64,000 nt of DNA, taken from assembly GCA_020073215.1 (NCBI GenBank), contig JAIQFO010000026.1, forward strand, positions 1-64,000. Direction: 5' to 3'. How positions within the stretch are numbered: position 1 is the stretch's first letter; each line of letters begins with the position of its first letter. The notes beneath the pieces were generated by a model. The model searched no databases. It was not told the DNA's origin and saw nothing but the letters and a program-made list of their open reading frames with translations. This DNA is from Terriglobia bacterium. Lineage in GTDB: Bacteria > Acidobacteriota > Terriglobia > Terriglobales > Acidobacteriaceae. Below are positions 1 to 7,935 of the stretch, piece after piece. The position numbers and the translations under genes are program-made.

Positions 1-34
1 TCAAACCCGGGTTCGATTCCCGGTAGCGCTACCA
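1..34 (+). tRNA. tRNA gene, 3' end only
   Basis: The first bases form the T stem-loop (CCGGG TTCGATT CCCGG), the 3' half of an acceptor stem (TAGCGCT), an A discriminator base and an encoded CCA ending at 34. The D arm and anticodon lie before the window, so the amino acid cannot be read. The last 23 bases recur exactly at 1722-1744, which marks this gene as the attachment site of an integrated element. Confidence 0.8.
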
Positions 35-84
35 AACCTTCCTAAGCTGCTGAATCCAGCAAGGTTCCCAGCCTGCCGAAACGC

Positions 85-105
85 TTGTCCCAAATTTGTC
101 CCAAA
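85..105 (+). repeat. Two tandem TTGTCCCAAA direct repeats next to the tRNA
   Basis: TTGTCCCAAA occurs at 85-94 and again at 96-105, an 11-bp period, about 50 bp inside the putative island from the tRNA end. Direct repeats close to an att core are typical of integrase arm-type binding sites, but they could also be a remnant of an integrase gene end. The sequence alone cannot separate these. Confidence 0.35.
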
Positions 106-136
106 AATCGAAGGCTGTGCCCCAAGAAAGTGAGTA

Positions 137-664
137 TTACAGGGTACCGCCCTTTGTACGACCAGCGATCTCCCGCAATTGTTCTGAGGTAAGGCCGTAG
201 AGCGGCGGCACACTGACACCGAGCACTCCGAGGTAGGCGTAGAGTTCGCCGCGATGGTGAACTTCGTGCTCCACCATCGAGCGCAAGAGCTTCCAAGTGG
301 TCATCGGGGCTCCATCCGCCGACTGGCACTTCTGCTGCAATTGGTCGTCGCTTAGCCGCGCCAGCATTTTCATGGATTCGCTGTGCATCCGCTCCATGAA
401 TCGCAGCACCTCGTCGCGGCCTTCCGCCAGTTCGCGTCCGCATCCCGCATAGCGGTTGCGCCCACCACACGCGCATTCCGCAAAGACATTTCGTTCGGTC
501 GTGGCAATGTGTCGAGCAAGATCGCCAAGCGTAAACTTCTCTGCCGCCGCACGCCATTCGATTTTGTCGGGTGGAATACAGGCAACAACCCGCATGGTGC
601 GCTCACGGATTTTGCTGAAGTAATCAAGAAACGACTGGATAGTGCTGATTTCCATGGGAATCAT
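137..664 (-). CDS. DinB-like metal-binding protein
   Basis: About 175 aa with the DinB/YfiT-like four-helix layout. A His in the motif GDLARHIA (near residue 52) and the late HEVHHRGE cluster (residues about 133-137) are the expected metal ligands. DinB-superfamily proteins are often thiol transferases or are damage-induced; the substrate here cannot be predicted. The start at 664 (or 655) is preferred because homology-like sequence begins there; the frame stays open to a start at 724, but no clear ribosome site separates the choices. It is the first gene inside the tRNA-flanked segment, transcribed towards the tRNA. Confidence 0.7.
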   Translation of the reverse strand: MIPMEISTIQSFLDYFSKIRERTMRVVACIPPDKIEWRAAAEKFTLGDLARHIATTERNVFAECACGGRNRYAGCGRELAEGRDEVLRFMERMHSESMKMLARLSDDQLQQKCQSADGAPMTTWKLLRSMVEHEVHHRGELYAYLGVLGVSVPPLYGLTSEQLREIAGRTKGGTL

Positions 665-765
665 GGTACCGCACACGGATTCTTCGTTGCTTGTTTCCTG
701 CGCGACGTTCGGTAGCGTCCGCACATGGGGAGATTATGGCAGATCGGGTGGCATCGCCACTTGCT

Positions 766-1392
766 CTAGGTCACTACTTGATGGTGTTCAATCCACCACT
801 GAAGCACGGCTTTCGCTTCAAGAATGCAATTAATCACCTTCTGTTTCTGCTCCTCGAAGTCGTCCACCGTGATGAGTATATCCACCGTCGTGCGGATTGC
901 CGCTGACTTGTGGGTTTTCACGATCTTCATCCTGTCGAGCCGAATTTGTTTCTGGAACAGCTCTTTCAGTTTGCTGACCTGCGTCCCCATTCTGGCAAAT
1001 CGAAGGTCAATTTGGCCTCGGTTTACTTTATGGACGAATTTGATACCGCTAGTCGCGGGTGGATTGAAGTAGAGGAATCCGCCACTATGGGGCTCAGGAG
1101 TCGGCATATACAACTCCGGTGCAATCTCTTGCACTAATCCATAGTACTTAAACCAGAACTCGGTGATCGCCTTGCTCTTTTCTCTCAGGTTTTCTTTCTT
1201 GCGTATCGCGGCATTCAGGACGCCCACTTTGCAGACACGCCGTAGGCCCAGCGACTTAGAATTCTCGAACCAGCTTCGGATGTTCTCATAAGTGATGCTG
1301 GAGTCGAAACCATTACGCGCCGTGCCGACGCACTTTGCAGGAGCAGTCAGGACAGTAACGAAGGCGTTGCAGAGGTATTGCTTTTTGTACAA
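766..1392 (-). CDS. Hypothetical protein in the tRNA-flanked segment
   Basis: About 208 aa, not recognised. It is Lys/Arg-rich in its N-terminal half, has a central stretch with PEPHSGGFLYFNPP, and a C-terminal half with a possible helical region and a TVDILITVDDFEEQ segment. The apparent start is a TTG at 1392 and the frame continues open upstream, so the N-terminus may be artificial or joined at a recombination point. Its low-GC, Lys-rich codon use contrasts with the surrounding genes, which fits acquired DNA. Confidence 0.45.
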   Translation of the reverse strand: MYKKQYLCNAFVTVLTAPAKCVGTARNGFDSSITYENIRSWFENSKSLGLRRVCKVGVLNAAIRKKENLREKSKAITEFWFKYYGLVQEIAPELYMPTPEPHSGGFLYFNPPATSGIKFVHKVNRGQIDLRFARMGTQVSKLKELFQKQIRLDRMKIVKTHKSAAIRTTVDILITVDDFEEQKQKVINCILEAKAVLQWWIEHHQVVT

Positions 1393-1418
1393 CTCGCCCC
1401 TGCTCGCATAGCGTAGCC

Positions 1419-1736
1419 GCGACGGAGTTCGCGCCCAGCTATCGCCGAGCCACTATCATGCAGGCGAGTTTGGCGGTTTTGGGACTACTGTCCTCCATCG
1501 CAGCATGGCTCGCCGGGGCGACATTCTGGTGGCTGGTTGCTGGAGCCCTTCTGGGCAGCGTTATCCCGTTCACGCTGTTCGTGATCCTGCCCACAAATAA
1601 GCTGTTGCTCAGCCCGACACTGGATAGGCAGTCAGTCGAAGCGAAGCGTCTGCTCGCACGCTGGGCTGCTTTGCACGCCGTGAGAAGTGTGCTCAGCGGA
1701 GTGGCACTGCTGGGTCACAACTTCGATTCCCGGTAG
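1419..1736 (+). pseudogene. DUF1772-like membrane protein, damaged at both ends
   Basis: The translation carries the DUF1772 (anthrone-oxygenase-like) signatures: EFAPSYRRATIMQAS upstream of the first ATG (1458), a hydrophobic pair, then PFTLFVILPTNK and WAALHAVRSVLSG. The family normally has another N-terminal membrane segment with an HPAR-type motif, which is missing. The homologous part starts before the only ATG, and the frame ends LLGHNFDSR, where the last residues come from the duplicated tRNA end. I infer a gene truncated by the recombination that made the island boundary. Confidence 0.55.
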
Positions 1737-1744
1737 CGCTACCA
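1722..1744 (+). repeat. Distal att copy (tRNA 3' end duplicate)
   Basis: These 23 bases are identical to 12-34 (T loop to CCA) in the same orientation. The bases just upstream (GGGTCACAAC) do not continue the tRNA, so only the 3' end was duplicated, as expected for an att core. Confidence 0.75.
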
Positions 1745-1812
1745 TAGCTTCTACTTGGTGTGAATCCTCGGCTGTTAGAGCGTTGGCTTTCGGGCAGCAT
1801 AAGCGCGTCGCT

Positions 1813-2781
1813 TCAGAACAGGTGAACAAACGCCGGCTCGTGGTCGAGCCGAGAGAGCCCGGCCGAACAAAACGCATCAACCGCCTGCTCGAGTTCGCTC
1901 GGGCTAATGCAGCGGTTGATCTCGGGATATTGCTTTTCGGTGACGCGGCAGGCGGGACGGTATTGCGCCATTAGATTGACATAAGTTTCAGGACCGAGTT
2001 CGCCGCGGATCCAGTTCATGATATCTGGTGTTCCGGCGACACCGCCGGGCATTATAAGGTGGCGTAGCAGGACGCCGCGCAGCGCCACACCTTGCTCGTC
2101 GACGACGAGCGGACCGACCTGCCTGTGCATCTCCTTGATGGCGCGGCGTGCCGTTTCGGGGTAATCCGGAGCTTTCGCATAGCGGCGCGCGCTCTCGGAG
2201 CCCCAGAACTTGAAATCAGGCATGTAGATGTCCACTATGCCGTCCATCAAAGCAAGGGAATCCAGCGAGTCGTAGGCACTGGTGTTGTAGACCAGCGGCA
2301 GGCGTAAGCCGCGCTCCACAGCAAGCAGGAGCGCTTCCAGAATCTGGGCTACCACGTGTTCCGGAGTTACCAGGTTGATGTTGTGGCAGCCCTGTTCCTG
2401 CAAGCGCAACATCATCCCGGCCAATTCTTCCGGTTCGGCGGGGCGGCCTCCTCCCAGCCAGCTGATTTTGTGATTCTGGCAGAAGACGCAGCGCAGGTTG
2501 CACCAGCTGAAAAAGATCGTCCCCGAACCACGGTTGCCGCGCAGGCATTGCTCCTCGCCGAAGTGGGCAAAATGGCTGCTGACGATCGCGTAACGCCCAG
2601 TCCTGCAGACTTTGGTCTTGTTCTCCAGGCGGTTCACGTGGCAGTTGCGTGGGCAAAGGACGCAGTCGGCAAGCTTCTCCAAGCCATGCTTGACGCGACG
2701 CGCCAATTCCCCGGATTGCCACAGCTCGAGATATGCGGGCTGGAAGTTCGTGCGATTAGCGGCAGTGGGACGCTCCGGCAT
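1813..2781 (-). CDS. Radical SAM protein, PflA-like COG1313 family
   Basis: 322 aa. The cluster motif is CNLRCVFCQN, the C-x3-C-x2-C that binds the radical SAM 4Fe-4S cluster. An N-terminal Cys set (CVLCPRNCHVNR, then KVCRTG) precedes it, the hallmark of COG1313 proteins annotated as pyruvate-formate-lyase-activating-enzyme homologues. The true substrate of this family is unknown and no PFL-like glycyl radical enzyme is visible here. It follows the EF-P-like gene on the same strand after 27 bp, so the two are probably cotranscribed. Confidence 0.85.
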   Translation of the reverse strand: MPERPTAANRTNFQPAYLELWQSGELARRVKHGLEKLADCVLCPRNCHVNRLENKTKVCRTGRYAIVSSHFAHFGEEQCLRGNRGSGTIFFSWCNLRCVFCQNHKISWLGGGRPAEPEELAGMMLRLQEQGCHNINLVTPEHVVAQILEALLLAVERGLRLPLVYNTSAYDSLDSLALMDGIVDIYMPDFKFWGSESARRYAKAPDYPETARRAIKEMHRQVGPLVVDEQGVALRGVLLRHLIMPGGVAGTPDIMNWIRGELGPETYVNLMAQYRPACRVTEKQYPEINRCISPSELEQAVDAFCSAGLSRLDHEPAFVHLF

Positions 2782-2808
2782 CTTTATTCCCGTGGCAGGG
2801 GTAGGTCG

Positions 2809-3390
2809 CTACGCGGTCCGTTTGTGCTCGACCCGAGCGCGCTCTACGTAGCGACCGTCCCTTACATCCACACGCACGACTTCCCCGGGAGCGATAAACG
2901 GAGGCACACGAACGTGAACCCCGTTATCAAGGGTCGCGTCTTTCCAGGCGCTATCCTGTTGTGAGTGTACCGGTGGTGCGGTGTCGGCAACTCGGGCCTC
3001 GACGATGTCCGGGAACACCACACTGAGAGCCCGGCCTTCAAAAAACTCCACCGGCAGTTCCATTCCAGATTGGAGGAACGCGCATGCCGGTCCCAGGATG
3101 GGGCGTTGAATCGCAATCTGCTCGAAGGTGCGGGGATCCATAAAGGTGCAGGTTTCCCCATCGCCAAACAGAAACTCCATCGCGCGCCGCTCGACTTCCA
3201 CGTCTTGCAGGCGCTCTTGCGGCCGAAAGTGTGGCTCCCACATCCGGCCACTGGTGACATTGCACAATTTGGTCTTCACCACTCCGCCCAGCTTGGCAGA
3301 CCCAGCCTTCGACTCCGCATCGAGAACTTTGTAGATTTCCCGCTCGATGCGCAGGAACATTCCCGGTCTCAACTCCGACGCAATTACCAT
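2809..3390 (-). CDS. Elongation factor P-like protein
   Basis: 193 aa with the three-domain EF-P architecture: KOW-like N-domain (SELRPGMFLRIEREIYKVLD), central OB fold, and a C-terminal OB fold with DNGVHVRVPPFIAPGE and GRYVERAR. EF-P rescues ribosomes stalled at polyproline. The domain-I tip normally reads PGKGQA, with a modified Lys or Arg; here the equivalent stretch is KAGSAKLGG. That makes it a divergent paralogue rather than the canonical factor. It starts divergently from the adenosine-kinase gene and is followed by a radical SAM gene. Confidence 0.8.
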   Translation of the reverse strand: MVIASELRPGMFLRIEREIYKVLDAESKAGSAKLGGVVKTKLCNVTSGRMWEPHFRPQERLQDVEVERRAMEFLFGDGETCTFMDPRTFEQIAIQRPILGPACAFLQSGMELPVEFFEGRALSVVFPDIVEARVADTAPPVHSQQDSAWKDATLDNGVHVRVPPFIAPGEVVRVDVRDGRYVERARVEHKRTA

Positions 3391-3593
3391 GGGGGCCCTC
3401 CCGGTTCGGGCTACTGTCCACCCTTATTGATAGACCCCGGTGTCTTCCCTCCGCAGTGACGAAGGTCACGATGAACGGCCAAGCGGTGAATTGGGCCCGC
3501 CGTGCCGCAATTGGGGTTGACGACCCCATTTTACAGTCACATCTGGGTCCGTCGAAACGAGCTAGAATTTGTCAGGAGACCGGGAGGCTACTC

Positions 3594-4079
3594 ATGCTTG
3601 AGATGGAAGCGGTCCGCATGGAAGTTCCAACCGACGCCAACGTTATTGTAGGTCAAGCACATTTTATTAAGACGGTCGAAGATCTCTACGAAGCCGTCGC
3701 GACGACAGTGCCGCAAGCTAATTTTGGTTTAGCTTTCAACGAGAGCTCGGGAGCGTGCCTGACGCGGTCAGAAGGGAACGATCCAACCCTTCGTGATACC
3801 GCCATACGTAACGTCCAGGCGTTGGGCTCCGGCCACACCTTTGTGTTGGTCATCCGGAACGCCTATCCCATCAATATCCTGCACGCGATCCGCAACGTGC
3901 CCGAAGTGTGTTCGATTTTCTGCGCGACGGCCAACCCACTGGAGATCGTTGTGGCTCGGACGGAACAGGGTCGAGGGGTGCTCGGTGTCATCGATGGCAG
4001 CTCCCCAAAAGGTGTAGAGGGCGAGACCGACGTGGTCTGGCGCCACGACCTCCTGCGAAAGATCGGCTACAAGCGATAG
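3594..4079 (+). CDS. Adenosine-specific kinase family protein (DUF355)
   Basis: 161 aa. It matches the DUF355/COG1839 pattern almost throughout: VIVGQAHFIKTVEDLYEA, FGLAFNESSG, GHTFVLVIRNAYPIN, VPEVCSIFCATANP, TEQGRGVLGVIDG and a C-terminal LLRKIGYKR. Archaeal members bind adenosine and AMP and are called adenosine-specific kinases, though the physiological reaction is uncertain. The start at 3594 is chosen because GGGAGG lies 6 bases upstream and homology begins there; the frame is open further 5' without support. The family is mainly archaeal, so transfer is possible. Confidence 0.85.
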   Translation: MLEMEAVRMEVPTDANVIVGQAHFIKTVEDLYEAVATTVPQANFGLAFNESSGACLTRSEGNDPTLRDTAIRNVQALGSGHTFVLVIRNAYPINILHAIRNVPEVCSIFCATANPLEIVVARTEQGRGVLGVIDGSSPKGVEGETDVVWRHDLLRKIGYKR

Positions 4080-4381
4080 GAGATCGACAAGCCGCCGCAG
4101 GTCCAACCGGGGCGATGCGGCCTTCGGCACACGCGACTGACTTGCGGACGTCCGACGAAGTCCCGGGCTCTCAGTCCACGCTAGAGTCATGTAACCAGAG
4201 CTGGAACCGACACCGGAACTTCGGCACTTTTTCGCGGCGCTGCCTCGATGAGCGTTCGCTCACAACCGCTTGCCTTGCTGCAGAATCACAGCAAGTTTAT
4301 TGGGGATGAACCCTTTTTGTGGTATCGTTTGTCTGTTCGAACCGCGGCTGCGTCCGGTTGCCATGTGTAACTCAGTACGCG

Positions 4382-4411
4382 CCCGAGTGGGCCAGTTGTC
4401 ACTGGCTCGGG
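4382..4411 (+). promoter_or_regulatory. Stem-loop in the cstA leader
   Basis: The 373-base gap before cstA (4080-4452) contains no gene. Near its end CCCGAG...CCAG pairs with CTGG...CTCGGG around a TTGTCA loop, leaving a 4-base bulge. It sits about 28 bases before the cstA ribosome site, so it may act in the mRNA leader. No recognised riboswitch is seen in the rest of the gap. Confidence 0.3.
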
Positions 4412-4452
4412 ACTCCTGCATCCGGACGACACGCCTTCCAAGGAGCTTCCTC

Positions 4453-6504
4453 ATGAACATTCGGCTCTCCATTCTCATCCTGGTTCTGATTCCGGCCATT
4501 GTCGTAGGCGGATATGCGGTAACCCAACGGCCGATGACCGCACCGGTGGTGGTGGTGCTGGGTGCGGTCATGATTTACCTGGGCTATACCCGTTACGCGC
4601 GGCACATTGATCGCGAAGTCATTCGACCCGACGACAAGAAGTCGACGCCCGCCAAGATGTACATGGACGGAGTCGACTTCATGCCCACCAGCCGCAACAT
4701 TCTCTATGGATATCACTTCAAGTCGATCGCGGCGGCGGGACCGATCGTCGGGCCGATCGCGGCGGCCACCCTGTGGGGTTGGATGCCCGCATTGCTATGG
4801 CTCACCCTGGGCGTCACGTTCCTGGGCTGGGCCAGCGACTACTCCGCCATCATGGTCGCGGTCCGGAACGACGGCAATTCGCTTTCGGCCATTGCTCACC
4901 GGCTGATATCCCCGCGGGCGCGGGTCATCCTCTTTGTATTTATCTTTTTCTATCTGTTGCTGCTGGCCGGCGCTTTTGTGGGCATCATGGCGGGCATCTT
5001 CGATCCTCGCGCGGACGTGCCCTTCGGCATCTTCATGCTGGCCATCATGGGCCTGCTGATGGGGCAGATGCTCTACCGCTGGAAGATGGACCTGATCCTG
5101 GTAACTTTCGTGGCCGTGGCGGTGACGCTCGGTTCGATGGCCATAGGAGCTAAGGGCATCGTCCCCACAAAAGGCACAACTCCGGATGGCAAGCCCGCCA
5201 TGGCATTGGTGTTCGCCGGCCGGGTCAACTCGGCGGTGGAACGGCTTAGCGATGGAATCAATGGCCTGAGCGGGCGGCAGCCGTTGTACACGGTCGTCGA
5301 TCCTACCCGCTCGGACCCGCGGCTGGTTGTGACGATGGTCAACTCGGACGGCAAGATCGTACCCAAGTACGTGGACCAGAGCGGCGCCATCAGGATGTTG
5401 CCCTCGTTCATCTTTTGGTGCCTGTTTATCTTCGCCTTTTCTTACCTGGGCACCGTGCTGCCCATCTGGCGGTTCGCGCAACCGACCAACTACATCGGTT
5501 TCTGGGTCACTTTCCTGACGATCGGGTTGACCGCCTTGGGCGCAGTACTGGGCGGGATCCGGGCTCTGCTGGGCAATCCGGAGATGATTAGGGCGGTGAC
5601 CTTCCAGACCAAGGCTTTCGCTTCGTGGATGCCCATCACCCAAGCCAAGGACGCTGCCGGCAACCTTCTGCAGGCCCACCCCGCGATTCAACCTTTGTGG
5701 CCGATGCTGTTTGTGACCATCGCCTGCGGCGCCATCTCGGGCTGGCATTCGCTGGTCGGATCGATCGGGACGGCGCGCCAACTGGAGTATGAGACCGACG
5801 GGTTGCCGGTGGGTGGCGGCGGCATGTTCTCGGAAAATGCGCTGGCTCTGCTCTCCCTGATTGCGGTGTCGATCGCGGGCGGCGTCGGAGCGGGAGCCTT
5901 CGCAGCCGGAGTGGGCAAACTGCTGGGCATTATCACTTTCGGTGGGATCCCTCCGGCCTACGGCACAGCCCTGGGCTTCGGGGTATTCGTGGTCATCGTG
6001 CTGACGATGGTGCAGCTTGTGTTTCGGGTCATGCGCGTGACTTTGGGCGAGTGGCTGGGCGACACCTGGGTGGGTTTCAAGAACCCGCACATCTCGGCCA
6101 TTCTCTCCATGGTCTTGACCATGCTCCTGGTGTTGAGTGGAACCTGGATTTACCTCTGGCAATTATTCGGAGCGTCGAACCAGTTGATGGCCGCACTGAG
6201 CCTGCTCATCGTCAGCATCTGGCTGAAGTCGATCGGCCGCAACCCGCGCTATGCATTCTGGCCCATGCTGTTCATGTATGTGACCACAATGGCAGCGATC
6301 ATAGTGACGGCCTATAACTTGTACGCCAGCATCTTGTCGAATCCGAAAATTGCCGCGCAGCCCATCAACAGCATTGGCGCTATCGCCATGATCCTGGTGT
6401 CGGTGCTCTTGTTCATCGCGGCGTTGATCATCGCTTACGACGCCTGGCACGCATGGCAGAAGCCGCTGCCCGCCGGCAAGGTTGCGCCTATGCCGGCGGA
6501 TTAG
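4453..6504 (+). CDS. cstA: Carbon starvation protein A, peptide/pyruvate transporter family
   Basis: 683 aa, close to the usual CstA length, with about 16 hydrophobic segments across the inner membrane. Recognisable CstA sequence includes FMPTSRNILYGYHFKSIAAA, GPIVGPIAA, WASDYSAIMVAVRNDG, GAISGWHSLVGSIGTARQ and GEWLGDTW. CstA proteins import peptides, and some paralogues import pyruvate. The start at 4453 has AAGGAG seven bases upstream; the open frame extends to 4270 without support. Residues about 240-310 form a variable soluble loop. Confidence 0.92.
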   Translation: MNIRLSILILVLIPAIVVGGYAVTQRPMTAPVVVVLGAVMIYLGYTRYARHIDREVIRPDDKKSTPAKMYMDGVDFMPTSRNILYGYHFKSIAAAGPIVGPIAAATLWGWMPALLWLTLGVTFLGWASDYSAIMVAVRNDGNSLSAIAHRLISPRARVILFVFIFFYLLLLAGAFVGIMAGIFDPRADVPFGIFMLAIMGLLMGQMLYRWKMDLILVTFVAVAVTLGSMAIGAKGIVPTKGTTPDGKPAMALVFAGRVNSAVERLSDGINGLSGRQPLYTVVDPTRSDPRLVVTMVNSDGKIVPKYVDQSGAIRMLPSFIFWCLFIFAFSYLGTVLPIWRFAQPTNYIGFWVTFLTIGLTALGAVLGGIRALLGNPEMIRAVTFQTKAFASWMPITQAKDAAGNLLQAHPAIQPLWPMLFVTIACGAISGWHSLVGSIGTARQLEYETDGLPVGGGGMFSENALALLSLIAVSIAGGVGAGAFAAGVGKLLGIITFGGIPPAYGTALGFGVFVVIVLTMVQLVFRVMRVTLGEWLGDTWVGFKNPHISAILSMVLTMLLVLSGTWIYLWQLFGASNQLMAALSLLIVSIWLKSIGRNPRYAFWPMLFMYVTTMAAIIVTAYNLYASILSNPKIAAQPINSIGAIAMILVSVLLFIAALIIAYDAWHAWQKPLPAGKVAPMPAD

Positions 6505-6546
6505 CAAACCGGGGCGAGAGCGGCGCTTGCAGTACAGCAGCGCGAG

Positions 6547-7173
6547 CTAAGAACCCTCAGTGATGCGCAGCAAGGTTTCAAAGACGGCGCGGGCTGAATG
6601 TGTGCGGAGCGGATCGAAGCGCCACTGCACCTCGAGATTCGGCTCGGTGCGCCGGACGAGCAGGCGCTGCAGGGGACAGCCGTCGAGTGCGGCCCTGGAC
6701 AGCAGTTTCGAAGCGGCGGGCAGGTTGCCGGGCGCATAGGCGATTAGAGGCGGTGCTGCGGAGAGCGGTGTCCAATAGTTTTTGGCTCGATCCGTGAGTT
6801 CCTGCGGCGGCCAGGAAGCGGGGTCCAGCGCCTCCAGTTCGACCTCCGGTTGGGTACGCAGGGCGGCTCGAAAAATAAACAGGTCGCGCCGGCCGCGGAG
6901 GTGAGCCAGGCCCCAGAGCGGCGCTACATCGCGTGGTTCGAGCACGACCAGAACTTCGGCATGGCGGAAAGGCGGCTTGGCCTGCTGGATCTTCAATTCG
7001 AGGACCGAAGATCCCAGCCAGCGCAGGGTGGTCTTTTCGCCCACCAGGGGCAGTCCTTCCTGGAGCCAGCGCAGGGCGGCATGGCCCTTACGGACGTTGT
7101 AGTGGGTGCCGACGGCGAACCAGCCTACAATGAAGATGACGACGAGGATGAAGGCGGCAAGACCTGGTGACAT
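6547..7173 (-). CDS. Hypothetical protein with one N-terminal membrane helix
   Basis: 208 aa. Residues 5-22 (AAFILVVIFIVGWFAVGTHY) form a single membrane anchor, followed by a soluble domain rich in Leu, Arg and Pro with no motif I recognise. The frame continues open far upstream over the next genes, but ATG 7173 is the sensible start because the hydrophobic N-terminus begins there. It ends 42 bp after the convergent cstA stop. Confidence 0.65.
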   Translation of the reverse strand: MSPGLAAFILVVIFIVGWFAVGTHYNVRKGHAALRWLQEGLPLVGEKTTLRWLGSSVLELKIQQAKPPFRHAEVLVVLEPRDVAPLWGLAHLRGRRDLFIFRAALRTQPEVELEALDPASWPPQELTDRAKNYWTPLSAAPPLIAYAPGNLPAASKLLSRAALDGCPLQRLLVRRTEPNLEVQWRFDPLRTHSARAVFETLLRITEGS

Positions 7174-7287
7174 GGTAGGGTGTTCAACCCGCGGGCGGTT
7201 AGGCCCGGCTGCATTATGGCACAGCGAGTGCCGCCGCGGGTCGCAAGGAAGTTGAGAATGAGGGGCGCGGAATGAGGAGTCAATCTC

Positions 7288-7560
7288 GTGGAAGGTAGCA
7301 GGCTCCGAAGAATCCGCGAGTTTTTCTACGGCTTTTATGCCTACGAGTTCGAGCTCCAGGCGTTGGAGATGCGGGGAGAGCTGGAGTCGGCCTTCATGCT
7401 CATCACTTTCGGTGACATGCTGGGCGTGCCGATAATGCCGCCGATTTACTCTCTGCGCATCCTTCCCTTCCTCGTGCCCGAGATTGCAAAATGGAAGCGG
7501 CGGGTCATGCGGGAGCGGGACATGGTGGACAAGCAGGAGATGCATTTGCACGGCGTGTGA
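7288..7560 (+). CDS. Small conserved protein, first of a tandem pair upstream of ArsA-like ATPases
   Basis: 90 aa from a GTG start preceded by GAGGAG. The core reads MLITFGDMLGVPIMPPIYSL, then RILPFLVPEIAKWKRRV and a charged tail. The same core recurs in the next gene, so the two are paralogues from a tandem duplication. The middle is hydrophobic enough for a short re-entrant or single membrane segment, with basic residues after it (KWKRR). Function is unknown; tight linkage to two Get3/ArsA-like ATPases suggests a membrane partner or substrate of them. Confidence 0.7.
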   Translation: MEGSRLRRIREFFYGFYAYEFELQALEMRGELESAFMLITFGDMLGVPIMPPIYSLRILPFLVPEIAKWKRRVMRERDMVDKQEMHLHGV

Positions 7561-7605
7561 CCGCGTCGAGGCGGTAAGCCAAGTCAGAAAATTAGGAGAA
7601 CCAAT

Positions 7606-7881
7606 ATGGCGGACGAACCCAAAGAGGACAAGCAGGGATTCCTTAGCCGAATCAAAGAAATTGCCTATGGCATGAGTGCCCACGACATGTCTCGTTATGC
7701 CATGCGCACGCGAGCCAGCATGGAACACCTTTTCATCCTCATCACCATGGGCGATCTGATTGGCGTCCCCATCTTGCCGCCCTATTACTCGCTGCGGCTG
7801 TTGCCCTATGTGGTGCCCAACATCGCTACCTGGAAGCGCCGCATGTTGCGTGAGAAGGACGTATCGGACGCGATGTTCTAA
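7606..7881 (+). CDS. Small conserved protein, second of the tandem pair
   Basis: 91 aa. It shares with the preceding gene the frame GD(M/L)xGVPI(M/L)PPxYSLRxLP, then VPxIxxWKRRxxRE(R/K)D. The N-terminus (MADEPKEDKQGFLSRIKEIA) is charged and probably helical. AGGAG lies upstream of the ATG. It is separated by 45 bp from its paralogue and 54 bp from the first ATPase, which supports one operon. Function unknown; two non-identical copies alongside two non-identical ATPases suggests paired subunits. Confidence 0.75.
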   Translation: MADEPKEDKQGFLSRIKEIAYGMSAHDMSRYAMRTRASMEHLFILITMGDLIGVPILPPYYSLRLLPYVVPNIATWKRRMLREKDVSDAMF

Positions 7882-7935
7882 TCGCTCCGCGCGTGGCTGC
7901 GAAGAAATTTCAAACTGCATTCCTATGAGGAAATC

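Larger units (their letters stand above)
12..1744. mobile_element. Small genomic island or integration scar in a tRNA gene
   Basis: A 23-bp exact direct repeat of the tRNA 3' end (12-34 and 1722-1744) encloses 1.7 kb. This is the usual footprint of tyrosine-integrase insertion into a tRNA gene, where the proximal copy keeps the tRNA whole. The interior holds a DinB-like gene, an unknown gene and a DUF1772 gene with damaged ends; the repeat itself supplies that gene's last codons. No integrase is visible inside, so this is inferred to be a decayed element, one member of a tandem set, or an element mobilised in trans. Confidence 0.65.

Noticed and set aside
4795-6162. 455-codon minus-strand frame opposite cstA
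   Set aside because: His/Arg/Gln-rich composition typical of antisense to a GC-rich membrane gene; no motif; cstA is certain.
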